Origin: Oscillospiraceae bacterium
GTDB lineage: Bacteria; Bacillota; Clostridia; Oscillospirales; Ruminococcaceae
Direction of reading: 5' to 3'
Length of the DNA: 64,000 bases
Assembly (NCBI GenBank): GCA_017461565.1
Contig: JAFTXQ010000004.1
Location: 231,160-295,159 of the forward strand
Of the stretch, positions 7,126 to 15,851 are shown piece by piece (within the stretch, counting starts at the first letter, position 1; the number at the start of each line of letters is the position of its first letter). Position numbers and translations under genes: made by a program. Below the pieces are notes generated by a model, which made no database searches, was not told where the DNA came from, and saw nothing but the letters and a program-made list of their open reading frames with translations.

Positions 7126-8631
7126 TCAGACAGAATATTCGTCCACAAGCGCCTGAACCATAGGCATTACTTCGGCAGAGCGCTGCGCCCATGACTCTTC
7201 GCCGAAAGTGCAGTCTATTATCGATTGTCCGATGTATCCCTGCATTTCAGAGCCGAAGCCGTACAGATCCTCAAACACGAAGTCAAACACCTCGGGATCA
7301 CGCATTTCCACCCACAGGTCATAAAGCTCCTCGTCCCATGTCATGCGCCATTTCTGCATACCTGCATATTTGCCTGCGGTATACGTGATCTTTTCGGGGG
7401 CGACATGATCCTTTCGCACCTGAGCCTGAATGGCTTCATCGGTGTCGAAAAGTCGGTTGCACATGATGAATTCAACGGCGCCGTCGGTGTTCTTGGCACC
7501 CTTGGGGATCATATAGCCAAAGCAGTTGGAGCCCTGATAATAAGCGTCAGCCTCGGGATCCTTGGGATAAGGCACAAACGCAAAATCCGATATAGTGTCG
7601 TGGATATCATTCTCGACGCCTGTAAAGTTCTGCACGTTCTCTGTCATCGCAATATAGCCCCACTCGGGCTCAAGTCCGATAAACAGTATCTTGTCGCAGT
7701 GCTGAGAGAATACCTGAGGAGATACCCATGCGCCGTAAGGGTGACTGGTAGGGTAAAGCAGACCGCTTCTACCCATCTCAGCAAGGTATTCTACTGCCCT
7801 TGTAACATTGGAGTCGGACAGGTTGTTTTTAACATCGCCGCCAGGGAGATAGTCAATGCACACCGATCCTGTTGTGCAGACGAACGCATTTACATCTCCG
7901 TCTGTTGCGTAGTAACCGATATTCTCATCGGAAATATTACAGAAGTCTATCATCATCTGGCGCCATGTATCCCATGTCCATTCGCCTTTTTTATAAAGCT
8001 CGTAGGGATCTGTAAGTCCTGCGTCGGCGACGGTCCTGCGATTGTACTCAAGACCTCTCCACGCAAGCATTCTGTGTGGGAACACATAATGCTGTCCTTT
8101 ATAGTTGTAGGATTCAATGACATCCTTCATATCAGCCCACAAGGGAGAGTTGATATCAAAATGTTCATCAAGCGGCTGATACAGACCCTTGCTGACTCCG
8201 TAAGGGAATGCCTGCGGCTCTAATGTAAGCAGGTCGGGAGAATCATCGGCAGCGATAAGCGTTGCCAGCTTGTCATAATAAGCGTCGCCGAACGTTGCGG
8301 AGATCCACTCGATCTTACCTCCGTATTTTTCTGTCTGGAACACATCCACCTGCTGCTTGCCTTTCTGGTCAACGGTTATGTCGTAGTATCCGAAATATTT
8401 AACCGTACCTGCATTTCCGCTGGGAACATAGGTGCTTGTGTCAAGCTCCTTTATCTCCTCGTCCGTTGCCGCGTTTGCATCGGGATCGGTGGTAGTATTC
8501 GCGCCTGTTCCCGTCGGCTGTGTGGAGATGCTTTCGCTGCCTGCGGAGGATGTGGCCTCATCGCAGGCTGTCATACCAAGCAGCATTGATGATACCAGCA
8601 CTGCCGAAAGAATAGTTTTAAGCTTATTCAT
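7126..8631 (-). CDS. ABC transporter sugar-binding lipoprotein (family 1 solute-binding protein)
   Basis: A 501-residue extracellular solute-binding protein. The lipoprotein signal ends LGMTAC with Cys23 as the lipidation site, followed by a Ser/Thr/Asp-rich linker (about 25-70) that tethers it to the membrane. The body contains the aromatic-rich segments usual for carbohydrate-binding members, such as ATDGDVNAFVCTTGSV and GSNCFGYMIPKGAKN. A GGAGAGG ribosome binding site precedes the ATG, 12 bases after the GH43 gene, so the two are cotranscribed. No permease or ATPase genes are adjacent, so it must share a membrane complex encoded elsewhere. The ligand is probably an oligosaccharide trimmed by the neighbouring enzymes, by context only. 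Confidence 0.87.
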   Translation of the reverse strand: MNKLKTILSAVLVSSMLLGMTACDEATSSAGSESISTQPTGTGANTTTDPDANAATDEEIKELDTSTYVPSGNAGTVKYFGYYDITVDQKGKQQVDVFQTEKYGGKIEWISATFGDAYYDKLATLIAADDSPDLLTLEPQAFPYGVSKGLYQPLDEHFDINSPLWADMKDVIESYNYKGQHYVFPHRMLAWRGLEYNRRTVADAGLTDPYELYKKGEWTWDTWRQMMIDFCNISDENIGYYATDGDVNAFVCTTGSVCIDYLPGGDVKNNLSDSNVTRAVEYLAEMGRSGLLYPTSHPYGAWVSPQVFSQHCDKILFIGLEPEWGYIAMTENVQNFTGVENDIHDTISDFAFVPYPKDPEADAYYQGSNCFGYMIPKGAKNTDGAVEFIMCNRLFDTDEAIQAQVRKDHVAPEKITYTAGKYAGMQKWRMTWDEELYDLWVEMRDPEVFDFVFEDLYGFGSEMQGYIGQSIIDCTFGEESWAQRSAEVMPMVQALVDEYSV

Positions 8632-8643
8632 ATTTACCTCTCC

Positions 8644-9963
8644 TTATTTCATAAATACAAAGCTCTCAAGCTCAAAAAGACATCTGTCCTTATACCAGTC
8701 AACGAACCATCCTTCGTAATTGTGTTCGATCACGAAATATACCGAGTGTCTGCCTGTGACGTTCTGCACTACTGCGGAATACTCGCCGCTTGCAGCGCCT
8801 ATAACGCATCTTCCTATCTCGGTACCATCCTCTCCGTCTATCAGTATCCTGATGGTCGCATTACAGCCTGTGCCACGCACCTTTGCAGCAAACTCCATCG
8901 TCTTTGAGCCGAAGTCCTCTCCGAAATCGTAGTATTTATAGCCGATCACAGCGCCGGGCTTTATGTTGACAACAAGCCTTGTAAAGTGGTCGAGCTCTGT
9001 CACAAAGCAGCCGCCTTTAAGCACGCAGGCGATATCCGCATTGGTGATCCTGTACGGATCCAGCGACTCTTCAAAGCCCAGCGAGGTCATCTCGACCTGT
9101 GGAATGGTTCCGTCGGGAAGTATCTCAATGCGCTCTACGCAGGCACGTCTTGAGGTGATCGTGGCGTTTGTCATCCTGTGATAGAAGATATACCACTGCC
9201 CGTTTATGCAGCATATCGAGCCGTGATCGTTTCCTGCAGGGTAATCTATGCCGTTATCGATTATCGTGCCCCTGTATGTAAACGGTCCTGTCGGGGAGGC
9301 AGAGGTCATGTAGTCCAGTCTGTTGCCTTTATTCGGGGAATAGATCAGATAATAGGTATCGCCGACTTTACGCATGGAGCAGGCCTCAAAAAAGCCCTTT
9401 TCATCCTCCTTATCGGCAGGAATGATATCACGGATATAGCTTTCGGGAATGATCTCATACATATTGCTTTTCAGCTCTGCCATATACGAACGCTCAAACC
9501 CGCAATAGATATACACTCTACCGTCATCGTCCACAAGCACGCCGGGGTCTACAAATGCGCCGCCCTCAACAAGATCGTCGGGGAGATCGTACTTGTACTG
9601 CGACAGCAGCCTGAAAGGTCCCTCAGGCTTGTCGCTTACCGCAACGCAGCCCTTGTTCCATAAAATATAGCAGTAGAGATAATATTTTCCGTCCTTTTCC
9701 ACTGCATCGGGGGCATACAGCGGATGATCGGTCCAGTCAACGTCAGAGGGATGATCTCTGTCGGGACGTGTGTGGAAGATGTCGCCATGACAGGTCCACC
9801 TTGAAAGGTCGTTCACGGGTGCCGACCACACCTTGAGCTTATAGTCGCAGAAGCTGTCGGAGCCTGCGTTGTCGTGAGAGCCGTAGATATACACTCTGTC
9901 GCTGAAAACTCTCGGCTCGCCGTCGGGGATGTATTCCCACAGAGGGAGAAATGGATTAGCCAT
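8644..9963 (-). CDS. Glycoside hydrolase family 43, cytoplasmic
   Basis: A 439-residue five-bladed beta-propeller enzyme, probably an arabinofuranosidase or xylosidase. The three conserved acids are visible: base Asp14 in YIPDGEP, pKa-tuning Asp86 in LYAPDAV, and acid Glu193 in FFEACSMRK. A C-terminal jelly-roll domain (about 310-439) resembles a CBM6-type module. No signal peptide is present, so it cleaves imported oligosaccharides. AAGGAG lies before the ATG. It is first in an operon with the binding lipoprotein, under a promoter that overlaps an inverted repeat. The exact sugar specificity is not readable. Confidence 0.9.
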   Translation of the reverse strand: MANPFLPLWEYIPDGEPRVFSDRVYIYGSHDNAGSDSFCDYKLKVWSAPVNDLSRWTCHGDIFHTRPDRDHPSDVDWTDHPLYAPDAVEKDGKYYLYCYILWNKGCVAVSDKPEGPFRLLSQYKYDLPDDLVEGGAFVDPGVLVDDDGRVYIYCGFERSYMAELKSNMYEIIPESYIRDIIPADKEDEKGFFEACSMRKVGDTYYLIYSPNKGNRLDYMTSASPTGPFTYRGTIIDNGIDYPAGNDHGSICCINGQWYIFYHRMTNATITSRRACVERIEILPDGTIPQVEMTSLGFEESLDPYRITNADIACVLKGGCFVTELDHFTRLVVNIKPGAVIGYKYYDFGEDFGSKTMEFAAKVRGTGCNATIRILIDGEDGTEIGRCVIGAASGEYSAVVQNVTGRHSVYFVIEHNYEGWFVDWYKDRCLFELESFVFMK

Positions 9964-9998
9964 GATATCAACTCCTTGTTCGTAATATTCTGATGTTC

Positions 9999-10027
9999 AT
10001 TATATTGACTTATTACGGCGAAGTCAA
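9999..10027 (-). promoter_or_regulatory. Promoter of GH43/solute-binding operon with overlapping inverted repeat
   Basis: Minus-strand TTGACT (10027-10022), 17-base spacer, TATAAT (10004-9999). TTGACTT and AAGTCAA form a perfect inverted repeat spanning the -35 and spacer. The regulator gene upstream has a very similar promoter (12323-12351), which suggests both are controlled by the same protein. Confidence 0.75.
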
Positions 10028-10080
10028 TAACATATATTCGGATAATCCACCTATTGTTTAAAATGTGAACTTTTACATAC

Positions 10081-10108
10081 AAAAAGGAGCAGAGAACTGC
10101 TCCTTTTT
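10081..10108 (-). terminator. Terminator of the AraC-type regulator
   Basis: Perfect 12-bp stem AAAAAGGAGCAG / CTGCTCCTTTTT with an AGAA loop; it works on both strands and ends the minus-strand regulator gene. Confidence 0.9.
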
Positions 10109-10200
10109 TCTTATAGAAAAGTTTGTTGTCGGATGAAATAAAGACCGTGCTGTGAACAGGCTTCCTGCCTCAATAGAATGGAAACGATGCAGATCACGCT

Positions 10201-12300
10201 TTATCGGCAGTTCCTGTTCCTGTACTGCATGGGAGAGCAACCGATATTCTGTCTGAACTGTCTTGCAAAGTATTTCTCATCCTCATATCCGCAGCTTACT
10301 GACACCGCATAAATGCTCATCGCCGTTTCCGAGAGAAGACAGCACGCTTTCAGCAGGCGGGCGTTTATGCAGTCCTGATTGTAGCTGACACCGAAGCATT
10401 GTTTATAGACCGTGCGGAAATACCCCTCGCTGACGCACAGCCTTTTCGCTGCCTTTGACAGTGTCAGTGCTTTTTCGGGTGCCCTCATGACATCGCTGCG
10501 GATATCTGCAAGTGCGTTATAATGCTGCATTTCCGTTCTTTCTGAATGTTCGGCCATATCCTTCAGGCTTTTTTCCGTAACTGCGGTACAGAGCGGTTCG
10601 ACGGAGTTTCCGCCAACGGCATAGCTTATGATCACCTGACGCTCGTCATAGCTGCCGCATATCTCGTTATGCAGCATCATACGCACACGTTCTGCGAAAA
10701 TGCTGCCATCACCTTTGCAAAGGATAAGGAATATATCGTCATTCGTGCGGCAGCAGACCTCGTGTCCAAGGCAGGAACGCTTTATAGCCTTTGCCGCTGC
10801 GGCGATGATGTCACTTCGATAGTTTTCGCCGTATAAAAACTCGCCGTCGGTGGGAAAGCTGAGCTTTACAGCCTGCATGGAGCACCCCTCGCCTGCGGCT
10901 TCGATGATGCGGGTGAACTCACGAAGATTGTAGAAGCCTGTAAGTGCATCGTACAGCGACGACTCACGCTGACATTGTTTCAGATAATGTATGTCATTCT
11001 TCATGCGGAGAAATTCCAGCGTATCAGCCACTGCCTTGCTCCAGTCACGGAAGCTGAAATCATAGCAGGTGGGATAATGATAGGAAAGCACCGTGTATCC
11101 GAAAAGCCTTTTCTGAAAGCATATCGGACTCAGGCAAAACAGCTGAGGTGCTTTGCGCTCCTCGGAAAACACTGGAGGCAGGTCACGGTAGCTTACGGGT
11201 GGGATATCCTTTCCTATCTCGCAGCACAGGAATTCCTCGCCTGCGTATCCGGCGCTGTTCCATGCTGTGTCAAGGCACAGATACAGCTTGTCCGCACCGT
11301 GAAGCAGGTAGCGGTATTCCGATAGAACAGAAGTGTATTCCGCAAGGGTACGGCACATCGTAAGTTTACTGGAAAGCTGAGCTACGTTGCTCATCATGGC
11401 GTGATACTGTCCGATTCTCTCGGAGGTAAGCTCCCCGATAAGCTGTGAGTGCTCGGCTCCGCAGGCGCAGGTGTTGCCGTGTACAAGCCTTTCGGTGTCT
11501 TCGGGAGCATAATTGCAACCAAGAATTCTATTTACCGCCCTATATCCCATAGCGCATCTGTTCCTGCGATATGAGGTCAGCAACGGATAGTGGTATATCC
11601 TGCCGCCCGTATAGTCGTAGCCTGTAACTGCTACCCTGTCGGGGATAGCTATTCCTGCGGCTGTAAGTGCATCGCATAACCCGTATGCCATAAAGTCGTT
11701 AGTGCATATCACCGCCTGCGGCAGTGGAAGCTCGCCGCTGATATACCGCTGTGCTAGCGCCTCGCCCGAGTCGTTCCAGAAGCTTCCGTAATGAAGCTTT
11801 TTGTCATCGAACACGATGCGATGCTTTTCAAAGGCACGTTTGCAGCCCTCAGCTCGTCTGATAGCTGTCGCATCTCCCTCGTAACCTGTAAGTATATCTA
11901 TATCCGTATATCCGTGTACCGTGATAAGATGATCTGTTATCGCTTCCATATCCGCCTCGTCATCGGAATATACGCTGACAAAGCCGTCCGTCTCTCCTCC
12001 TATGATCGCAGTGAGTAGCTTTGCTTTTTTCAGCTTTCCAATTACTTCATCAAGCACAGAGATATCCCTGAACGCCTCTGCCGTGATTATTGCTCCGTCA
12101 AAGTGGCATGGCTCGAACAGGGAGTATATGATATTCTCATAATTGAGCTGCTCGTCATCCACCCAATGATTATAGATATTAGAGTACACCGCAACATCTG
12201 CATCTGCGGCAAAAGCCGCCTCGGCTATGCCACAGATTATCTCTTTCTGCTCGGCGTCGTCTGCTCTTGCGGTGATGACCGCTATCCTTTTACGTGGCAT
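10201..12300 (-). CDS. Transcriptional regulator: LacI-like sensor, degenerate GGDEF-like middle, AraC DNA-binding domain
   Basis: A 699-residue fusion. Residues 1-265 form a periplasmic-binding-protein-like sugar sensor of the LacI/XylR kind (AVICTNDFMAYGLCDAL, VAVTGYDYT). A middle region contains YDALTGFYNLREF and NDDIFLILCKG (about 455-560), which look like a GGDEF fold without its catalytic motif. The last 100 residues are an AraC/XylS double helix-turn-helix (LSKAAKRLCVSEGYFRTVYK and YAVSVSCGYEDEKYFARQFR). It probably activates or represses the glycan genes around it when sugar binds. It is divergent from the GH43 lipoprotein gene, and its promoter shares sequence with that of the GH43/solute-binding operon. 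Confidence 0.87.
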   Translation of the reverse strand: MPRKRIAVITARADDAEQKEIICGIAEAAFAADADVAVYSNIYNHWVDDEQLNYENIIYSLFEPCHFDGAIITAEAFRDISVLDEVIGKLKKAKLLTAIIGGETDGFVSVYSDDEADMEAITDHLITVHGYTDIDILTGYEGDATAIRRAEGCKRAFEKHRIVFDDKKLHYGSFWNDSGEALAQRYISGELPLPQAVICTNDFMAYGLCDALTAAGIAIPDRVAVTGYDYTGGRIYHYPLLTSYRRNRCAMGYRAVNRILGCNYAPEDTERLVHGNTCACGAEHSQLIGELTSERIGQYHAMMSNVAQLSSKLTMCRTLAEYTSVLSEYRYLLHGADKLYLCLDTAWNSAGYAGEEFLCCEIGKDIPPVSYRDLPPVFSEERKAPQLFCLSPICFQKRLFGYTVLSYHYPTCYDFSFRDWSKAVADTLEFLRMKNDIHYLKQCQRESSLYDALTGFYNLREFTRIIEAAGEGCSMQAVKLSFPTDGEFLYGENYRSDIIAAAAKAIKRSCLGHEVCCRTNDDIFLILCKGDGSIFAERVRMMLHNEICGSYDERQVIISYAVGGNSVEPLCTAVTEKSLKDMAEHSERTEMQHYNALADIRSDVMRAPEKALTLSKAAKRLCVSEGYFRTVYKQCFGVSYNQDCINARLLKACCLLSETAMSIYAVSVSCGYEDEKYFARQFRQNIGCSPMQYRNRNCR

Positions 12301-12322
12301 TATATCACCTCTTTGTAAGTAG

Positions 12323-12351
12323 AGTATAACTTATTATCGCTGCAAAGTCAA
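12323..12351 (-). promoter_or_regulatory. Promoter of the AraC-type regulator
   Basis: Minus-strand TTGACT (12351-12346), 17-base spacer, TATACT (12328-12323). The spacer shares TTGACTT..AATAAGT with the promoter at 9999-10027, suggesting autoregulation. Confidence 0.75.
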
Positions 12352-12402
12352 TACGAAAAGTGCAGATTATGATTAAAAAGTGGAGTTTTCGAATATCGGC
12401 TA

Positions 12403-12431
12403 TTGCTTTTCTGTGTTTTCGTATGTATAAT
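12403..12431 (+). promoter_or_regulatory. Promoter of the GH43 lipoprotein gene
   Basis: TTGCTT (12403-12408), 17-base spacer, TATAAT (12426-12431). It fires divergently from the regulator promoter about 50 bases away. Confidence 0.75.
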
Positions 12432-12491
12432 GAGAACAAGAAATCCATAGCACAGATATTCGCACTGATACCTGTCTTGAAAGGAGTAATT

Positions 12492-14588
12492 ATGAAAAAG
12501 AAGATATTTGCTTTATTATGTGCGGCGTCAATGCTGCTGACGGCGGGCTGCTCGGGCAACGAGAGCAGCGACAGCACCGAAACCGCTGCGGCAGAAAGCA
12601 CTGAAAATTCAGACATCAACGATGTCGTCACCGAAGAGGAGATACTGGACAGCCTTAACAACGGGATCGTGATCGATGAAGTCAGCGGAAATGTCTACAA
12701 GACCGAGCGCAACGCAAACCCCATTTCGGGCAGTATATTCTGCGCAGATCCCACATCCGTTGAACACGAGGGCAGGCTGTATGTCTACGGTACCAACGAC
12801 ACCCAGCAGGCAGAGCAGGACACAGTAAACGACTATGACCAGATAAAGTCGCTGGTAGTATTCTCCACCGACGATATGGTGAACTGGATATATCACGGCA
12901 GGATAGAAACAGGCGAGATCGCACCGTGGATATATAACTCATGGGCACCCTCCATCGTTTCCCGTGTGGAGGATGACGGACTTACTCACTTCTATCTTTA
13001 TTTCTCCAATAACGGCTCGGGCGTGGGAGTCATCACCTCCACCGACCCTGTAACAGGCTGGACTGATCCCCTCGGCGCACCGCTGGTATATCAGAACATG
13101 CCCGGACTCGAAAACTGCCCCGCACCCTTTGACCCAGGCGTATGCATCGACGAGAACGGCACAGGTTGGCTCGCTTTCGGCGGTGGTACTCCTGCTTCGG
13201 GTGCAAAGGTGCACACAAATATCCCGAAGATAGTAAAGCTCGGCGAGGATATGCTATCATTCGACAGTGAGTTCGTATCCATAGACGCACCCTACTTCTT
13301 CGAGGCGAGTGAGCTAAACTATATTGACGGCACGTATTATTATACATACAGCACCGACTGGCAGACAAGAGGAGCAGGCTGGGATTACGAGGGTATCTCC
13401 GCACCGCCCACCTGCAGTATGGCTTATCTCACCACAAAAACGCCCCTTGAAACGGCAAGCTGGGAGTACAGGGGCGCATACTTCTACAACTCTGGTCAGA
13501 ACGAAAAGGGCGAGTCGGGTCTGCGCTGGGGCAACAACCACACCCACTTCTGCGAATATCAGGGCACCAATTACATTCTGCATCATACTCTCCTTTTAGA
13601 GGAGCTTATGGGCGGCACAGCGGGCTTCCGCAGCATGATGGCAGACTATCTGCCTATGGACGCTGCAACAGGCGAGATCCCCATAACAGCGGCTTCAAGA
13701 AAGGGTGTAGCGCAGATAAAGCTGCTTGATCCGTATGCAGAAAACAGCGGCGCAGTGATGTTCACTTCCGCTGACATCGGATATACAGCAGGTTCAAACC
13801 CCGCCGCTGAAAGCAATGCAGACGGCGCATGGATATATGTGAGAGGTGCCGATCTCGGTTATGGTGCGTCTGAGTTCACAGCAGCAGTAAAAGGAAAGGG
13901 ACGTATCGAAGTCCGCCTTGACGACCTTTCAAACGAAGCAGTCGCTTTCATTGAATTTGACAATGCTGATTTCGCCAAGGTGCGCTCCACAGAATTCAAA
14001 CAGTTCGACGGCAGAAATCACAATATTTATCTGGTGTTCTCGGGTGCGGATATCCAGCTCAGATCGTGGCAGTTCACAAAGGGCGAGGATACGCTCCGTC
14101 CCGAGGAGGATATCTCCTCCACCGAAACAGCATACGAGACTCTTGTCATTTCGGCACAGGCTGAAAATCCCGGACCCAGTCCATCTGCGGTACTTGAAAT
14201 GACAAAAGACGGCGACTACTCCGTAAAGTCCTCCGCTTTTGCAAGCGAGAGCGAGGTACTCAATCTCGGGTTTGTCAACACCGATCCTGAAGCGACATAT
14301 AAGGTGTATATGAAGTCGCTCGGGCTTGAAACAGAAACTGGTATGATAGAAATTGCTGTAAATACGGAGCTTGACCCGACAAGCACTTCTGCCAACGGCC
14401 TAGAAAACGGCTGGAAGGGCGCAGAGATCGGTTCTGTGGTCTATGGTACGGAGGAGTGCGGTCTTGTTGCGGCAGAAACGACGATAAGCTGGATAGGGTA
14501 TCGTCTGGCGTTGATGGTGAACGGAGAGGAAGTTCCTTATACATCAATAACCTATAATCTTTCTATCAGCGGACTTACATTTGAATAA
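12492..14588 (+). CDS. Glycoside hydrolase family 43 lipoprotein
   Basis: A 698-residue surface enzyme. The signal peptide ends LTAGC with lipidated Cys20, then an acidic Ser/Thr linker leads into the GH43 propeller. The catalytic base is Asp86 in CADPTSV and the acid is Glu271 in FFEASELN. The position usually holding the pKa-tuning Asp reads SWAPSIV, i.e. Ser. The C-terminal third has one or two beta-sandwich domains likely to bind carbohydrate. ATG at 12492 is chosen because AAGGAG precedes it and a signal peptide follows directly; in-frame starts upstream lie before or near the promoter. It should debranch arabinoxylan- or arabinan-type polymers at the cell surface. Confidence 0.88.
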   Translation: MKKKIFALLCAASMLLTAGCSGNESSDSTETAAAESTENSDINDVVTEEEILDSLNNGIVIDEVSGNVYKTERNANPISGSIFCADPTSVEHEGRLYVYGTNDTQQAEQDTVNDYDQIKSLVVFSTDDMVNWIYHGRIETGEIAPWIYNSWAPSIVSRVEDDGLTHFYLYFSNNGSGVGVITSTDPVTGWTDPLGAPLVYQNMPGLENCPAPFDPGVCIDENGTGWLAFGGGTPASGAKVHTNIPKIVKLGEDMLSFDSEFVSIDAPYFFEASELNYIDGTYYYTYSTDWQTRGAGWDYEGISAPPTCSMAYLTTKTPLETASWEYRGAYFYNSGQNEKGESGLRWGNNHTHFCEYQGTNYILHHTLLLEELMGGTAGFRSMMADYLPMDAATGEIPITAASRKGVAQIKLLDPYAENSGAVMFTSADIGYTAGSNPAAESNADGAWIYVRGADLGYGASEFTAAVKGKGRIEVRLDDLSNEAVAFIEFDNADFAKVRSTEFKQFDGRNHNIYLVFSGADIQLRSWQFTKGEDTLRPEEDISSTETAYETLVISAQAENPGPSPSAVLEMTKDGDYSVKSSAFASESEVLNLGFVNTDPEATYKVYMKSLGLETETGMIEIAVNTELDPTSTSANGLENGWKGAEIGSVVYGTEECGLVAAETTISWIGYRLALMVNGEEVPYTSITYNLSISGLTFE

Positions 14589-14594
14589 GAAGAA

Positions 14595-14620
14595 CGCCGG
14601 GCAATTTTTTCTGCCCGGCG
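14595..14620 (+). terminator. Terminator after GH43 lipoprotein gene
   Basis: Perfect stem CGCCGGGCA (14595-14603) with TGCCCGGCG (14612-14620), loop ATTTTTTC. The tail (CTTAGTTTTC) is moderate. Confidence 0.75.
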
Positions 14621-14709
14621 CTTAGTTTTCGGTATACTGTCTAAGCGGATGAACTATTACACATGAATTGCAAAGATACATTATACAATAAACAAGGTAA
14701 TATATATCA

Positions 14710-14738
14710 TTGAAAATCTCGTTATAAAGTAGTATAAT
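14710..14738 (+). promoter_or_regulatory. Promoter of the esterase lipoprotein gene
   Basis: TTGAAA (14710-14715), 17-base spacer, TATAAT (14733-14738). Confidence 0.8.
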
Positions 14739-14764
14739 ATAAAAAAGCAATATGGGGGTATGGC

Positions 14765-15763
14765 ATGAAAAAGAAAATGTTGTGGCTTTTTCTGATGACG
14801 GTTGCTTTGATGCTTACAGGCTGCGCCGCACCATCGGCAGATCAGGCGCAGATGACATCGGATGAAGCGTCACAGATGCAAACAGAAACAGAGGGTCTGT
14901 TGGAATCGGCCGAAACTCAGGAGATAATACAGGAGGTGCCTTATATGCAGCAGTTTGAAAACAATATCACAGAGCTTATGCCGGAGGGGGCTGAGGCGGA
15001 GCGAGAGAGCATTATCTATCCCGAGTTTGAAAAGTATACGTATTTTTCAACCACAGCAGGGCGGGATACAAATGTTAATGTATTGCTCCCGCCTGATTAC
15101 AGTGAGGATAAGGAGTATCCTGTGCTGTATATCATGCACGGCTTTTATGATAACGAGACCTGGATGGCAAGACCTGTGGTTGCTCTTAACATGATCTACA
15201 ATAACCTGCTTGCTGATGGCGAAGCCCGGGAAATGATAATAGTGCTTCCGTATATATTCTGCGACAAGGATATGCCGTATTGTACGGGAATGGATCTTAA
15301 AAATTGTCTTGCCTATGATAATTTTATAAATGATCTTACCACCGATCTAATGCCGTTTATCGAAAGCGAGTTTTCTGTTGCAAAGGGTCGAGAGAACACC
15401 GCAATAACAGGGTTTTCTATGGGCGGCAGAGAGTCTCTTTTTATCGGGTTTGAACGTCCTGACCTGTTCGGGTATATCGGTGCGGTATGCCCTGCACCGG
15501 GGCTTGTTGAGGTGCCCAATTCGCCAATGCACCCGGGTCAGATGGCGGCTGAAGAGATGACGTTTCCTGACAACGAGCCTTTTGTAGTGTTTGTAAGCTC
15601 TTCAGAGTCCGATGGGGTTGTGGGTAATAGTCCTGACAGCTATCGGGCTATAATGACAGAAAACGGCGTGAAATATCTTTCCCACGTAATGGAATGCACA
15701 GGTCACGATCATACCAGTGTAAAGCCTCATCTTTATAACTTCCTGAAAATGCTCTTTAAATAA
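14765..15763 (+). CDS. Esterase lipoprotein, CE1/feruloyl-esterase-like
   Basis: A 332-residue lipoprotein (LTGC, Cys20) with a Gln/Glu/Ser-rich linker and an alpha/beta-hydrolase domain from about residue 75. Visible motifs are LYIMHGFYDNE (oxyanion region) and the nucleophile elbow GFSMGG with Ser218; the end GHDHTSVKPHLYNFLK contains the likely catalytic His. This is the arrangement of carbohydrate-esterase family 1 and the related esterase-D enzymes that remove feruloyl or acetyl groups from xylan. Its place next to two GH43 enzymes supports a role in hemicellulose debranching, but the acyl group is not determined. It has its own promoter and terminator. Confidence 0.85.
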   Translation: MKKKMLWLFLMTVALMLTGCAAPSADQAQMTSDEASQMQTETEGLLESAETQEIIQEVPYMQQFENNITELMPEGAEAERESIIYPEFEKYTYFSTTAGRDTNVNVLLPPDYSEDKEYPVLYIMHGFYDNETWMARPVVALNMIYNNLLADGEAREMIIVLPYIFCDKDMPYCTGMDLKNCLAYDNFINDLTTDLMPFIESEFSVAKGRENTAITGFSMGGRESLFIGFERPDLFGYIGAVCPAPGLVEVPNSPMHPGQMAAEEMTFPDNEPFVVFVSSSESDGVVGNSPDSYRAIMTENGVKYLSHVMECTGHDHTSVKPHLYNFLKMLFK

Positions 15764-15769
15764 TAAGGT

Positions 15770-15803
15770 ATCCGCCCATGAAATAAAAATGGGCGGATGT
15801 TGT
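15770..15803 (+). terminator. Terminator of esterase gene
   Basis: Perfect stem ATCCGCCCAT (15770-15779) with ATGGGCGGAT (15789-15798), followed by a T-rich tail. Confidence 0.88.
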
Positions 15804-15851
15804 TTTTGTTTGAACGGTCTTTTGTCTTGCTGCAAATGTATCGAATGCACA

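Noticed and set aside
7225-8223. 332-codon antisense frame in the solute-binding protein gene
   Set aside because: It is a shadow of a clear lipoprotein gene and lacks an RBS and any family features.
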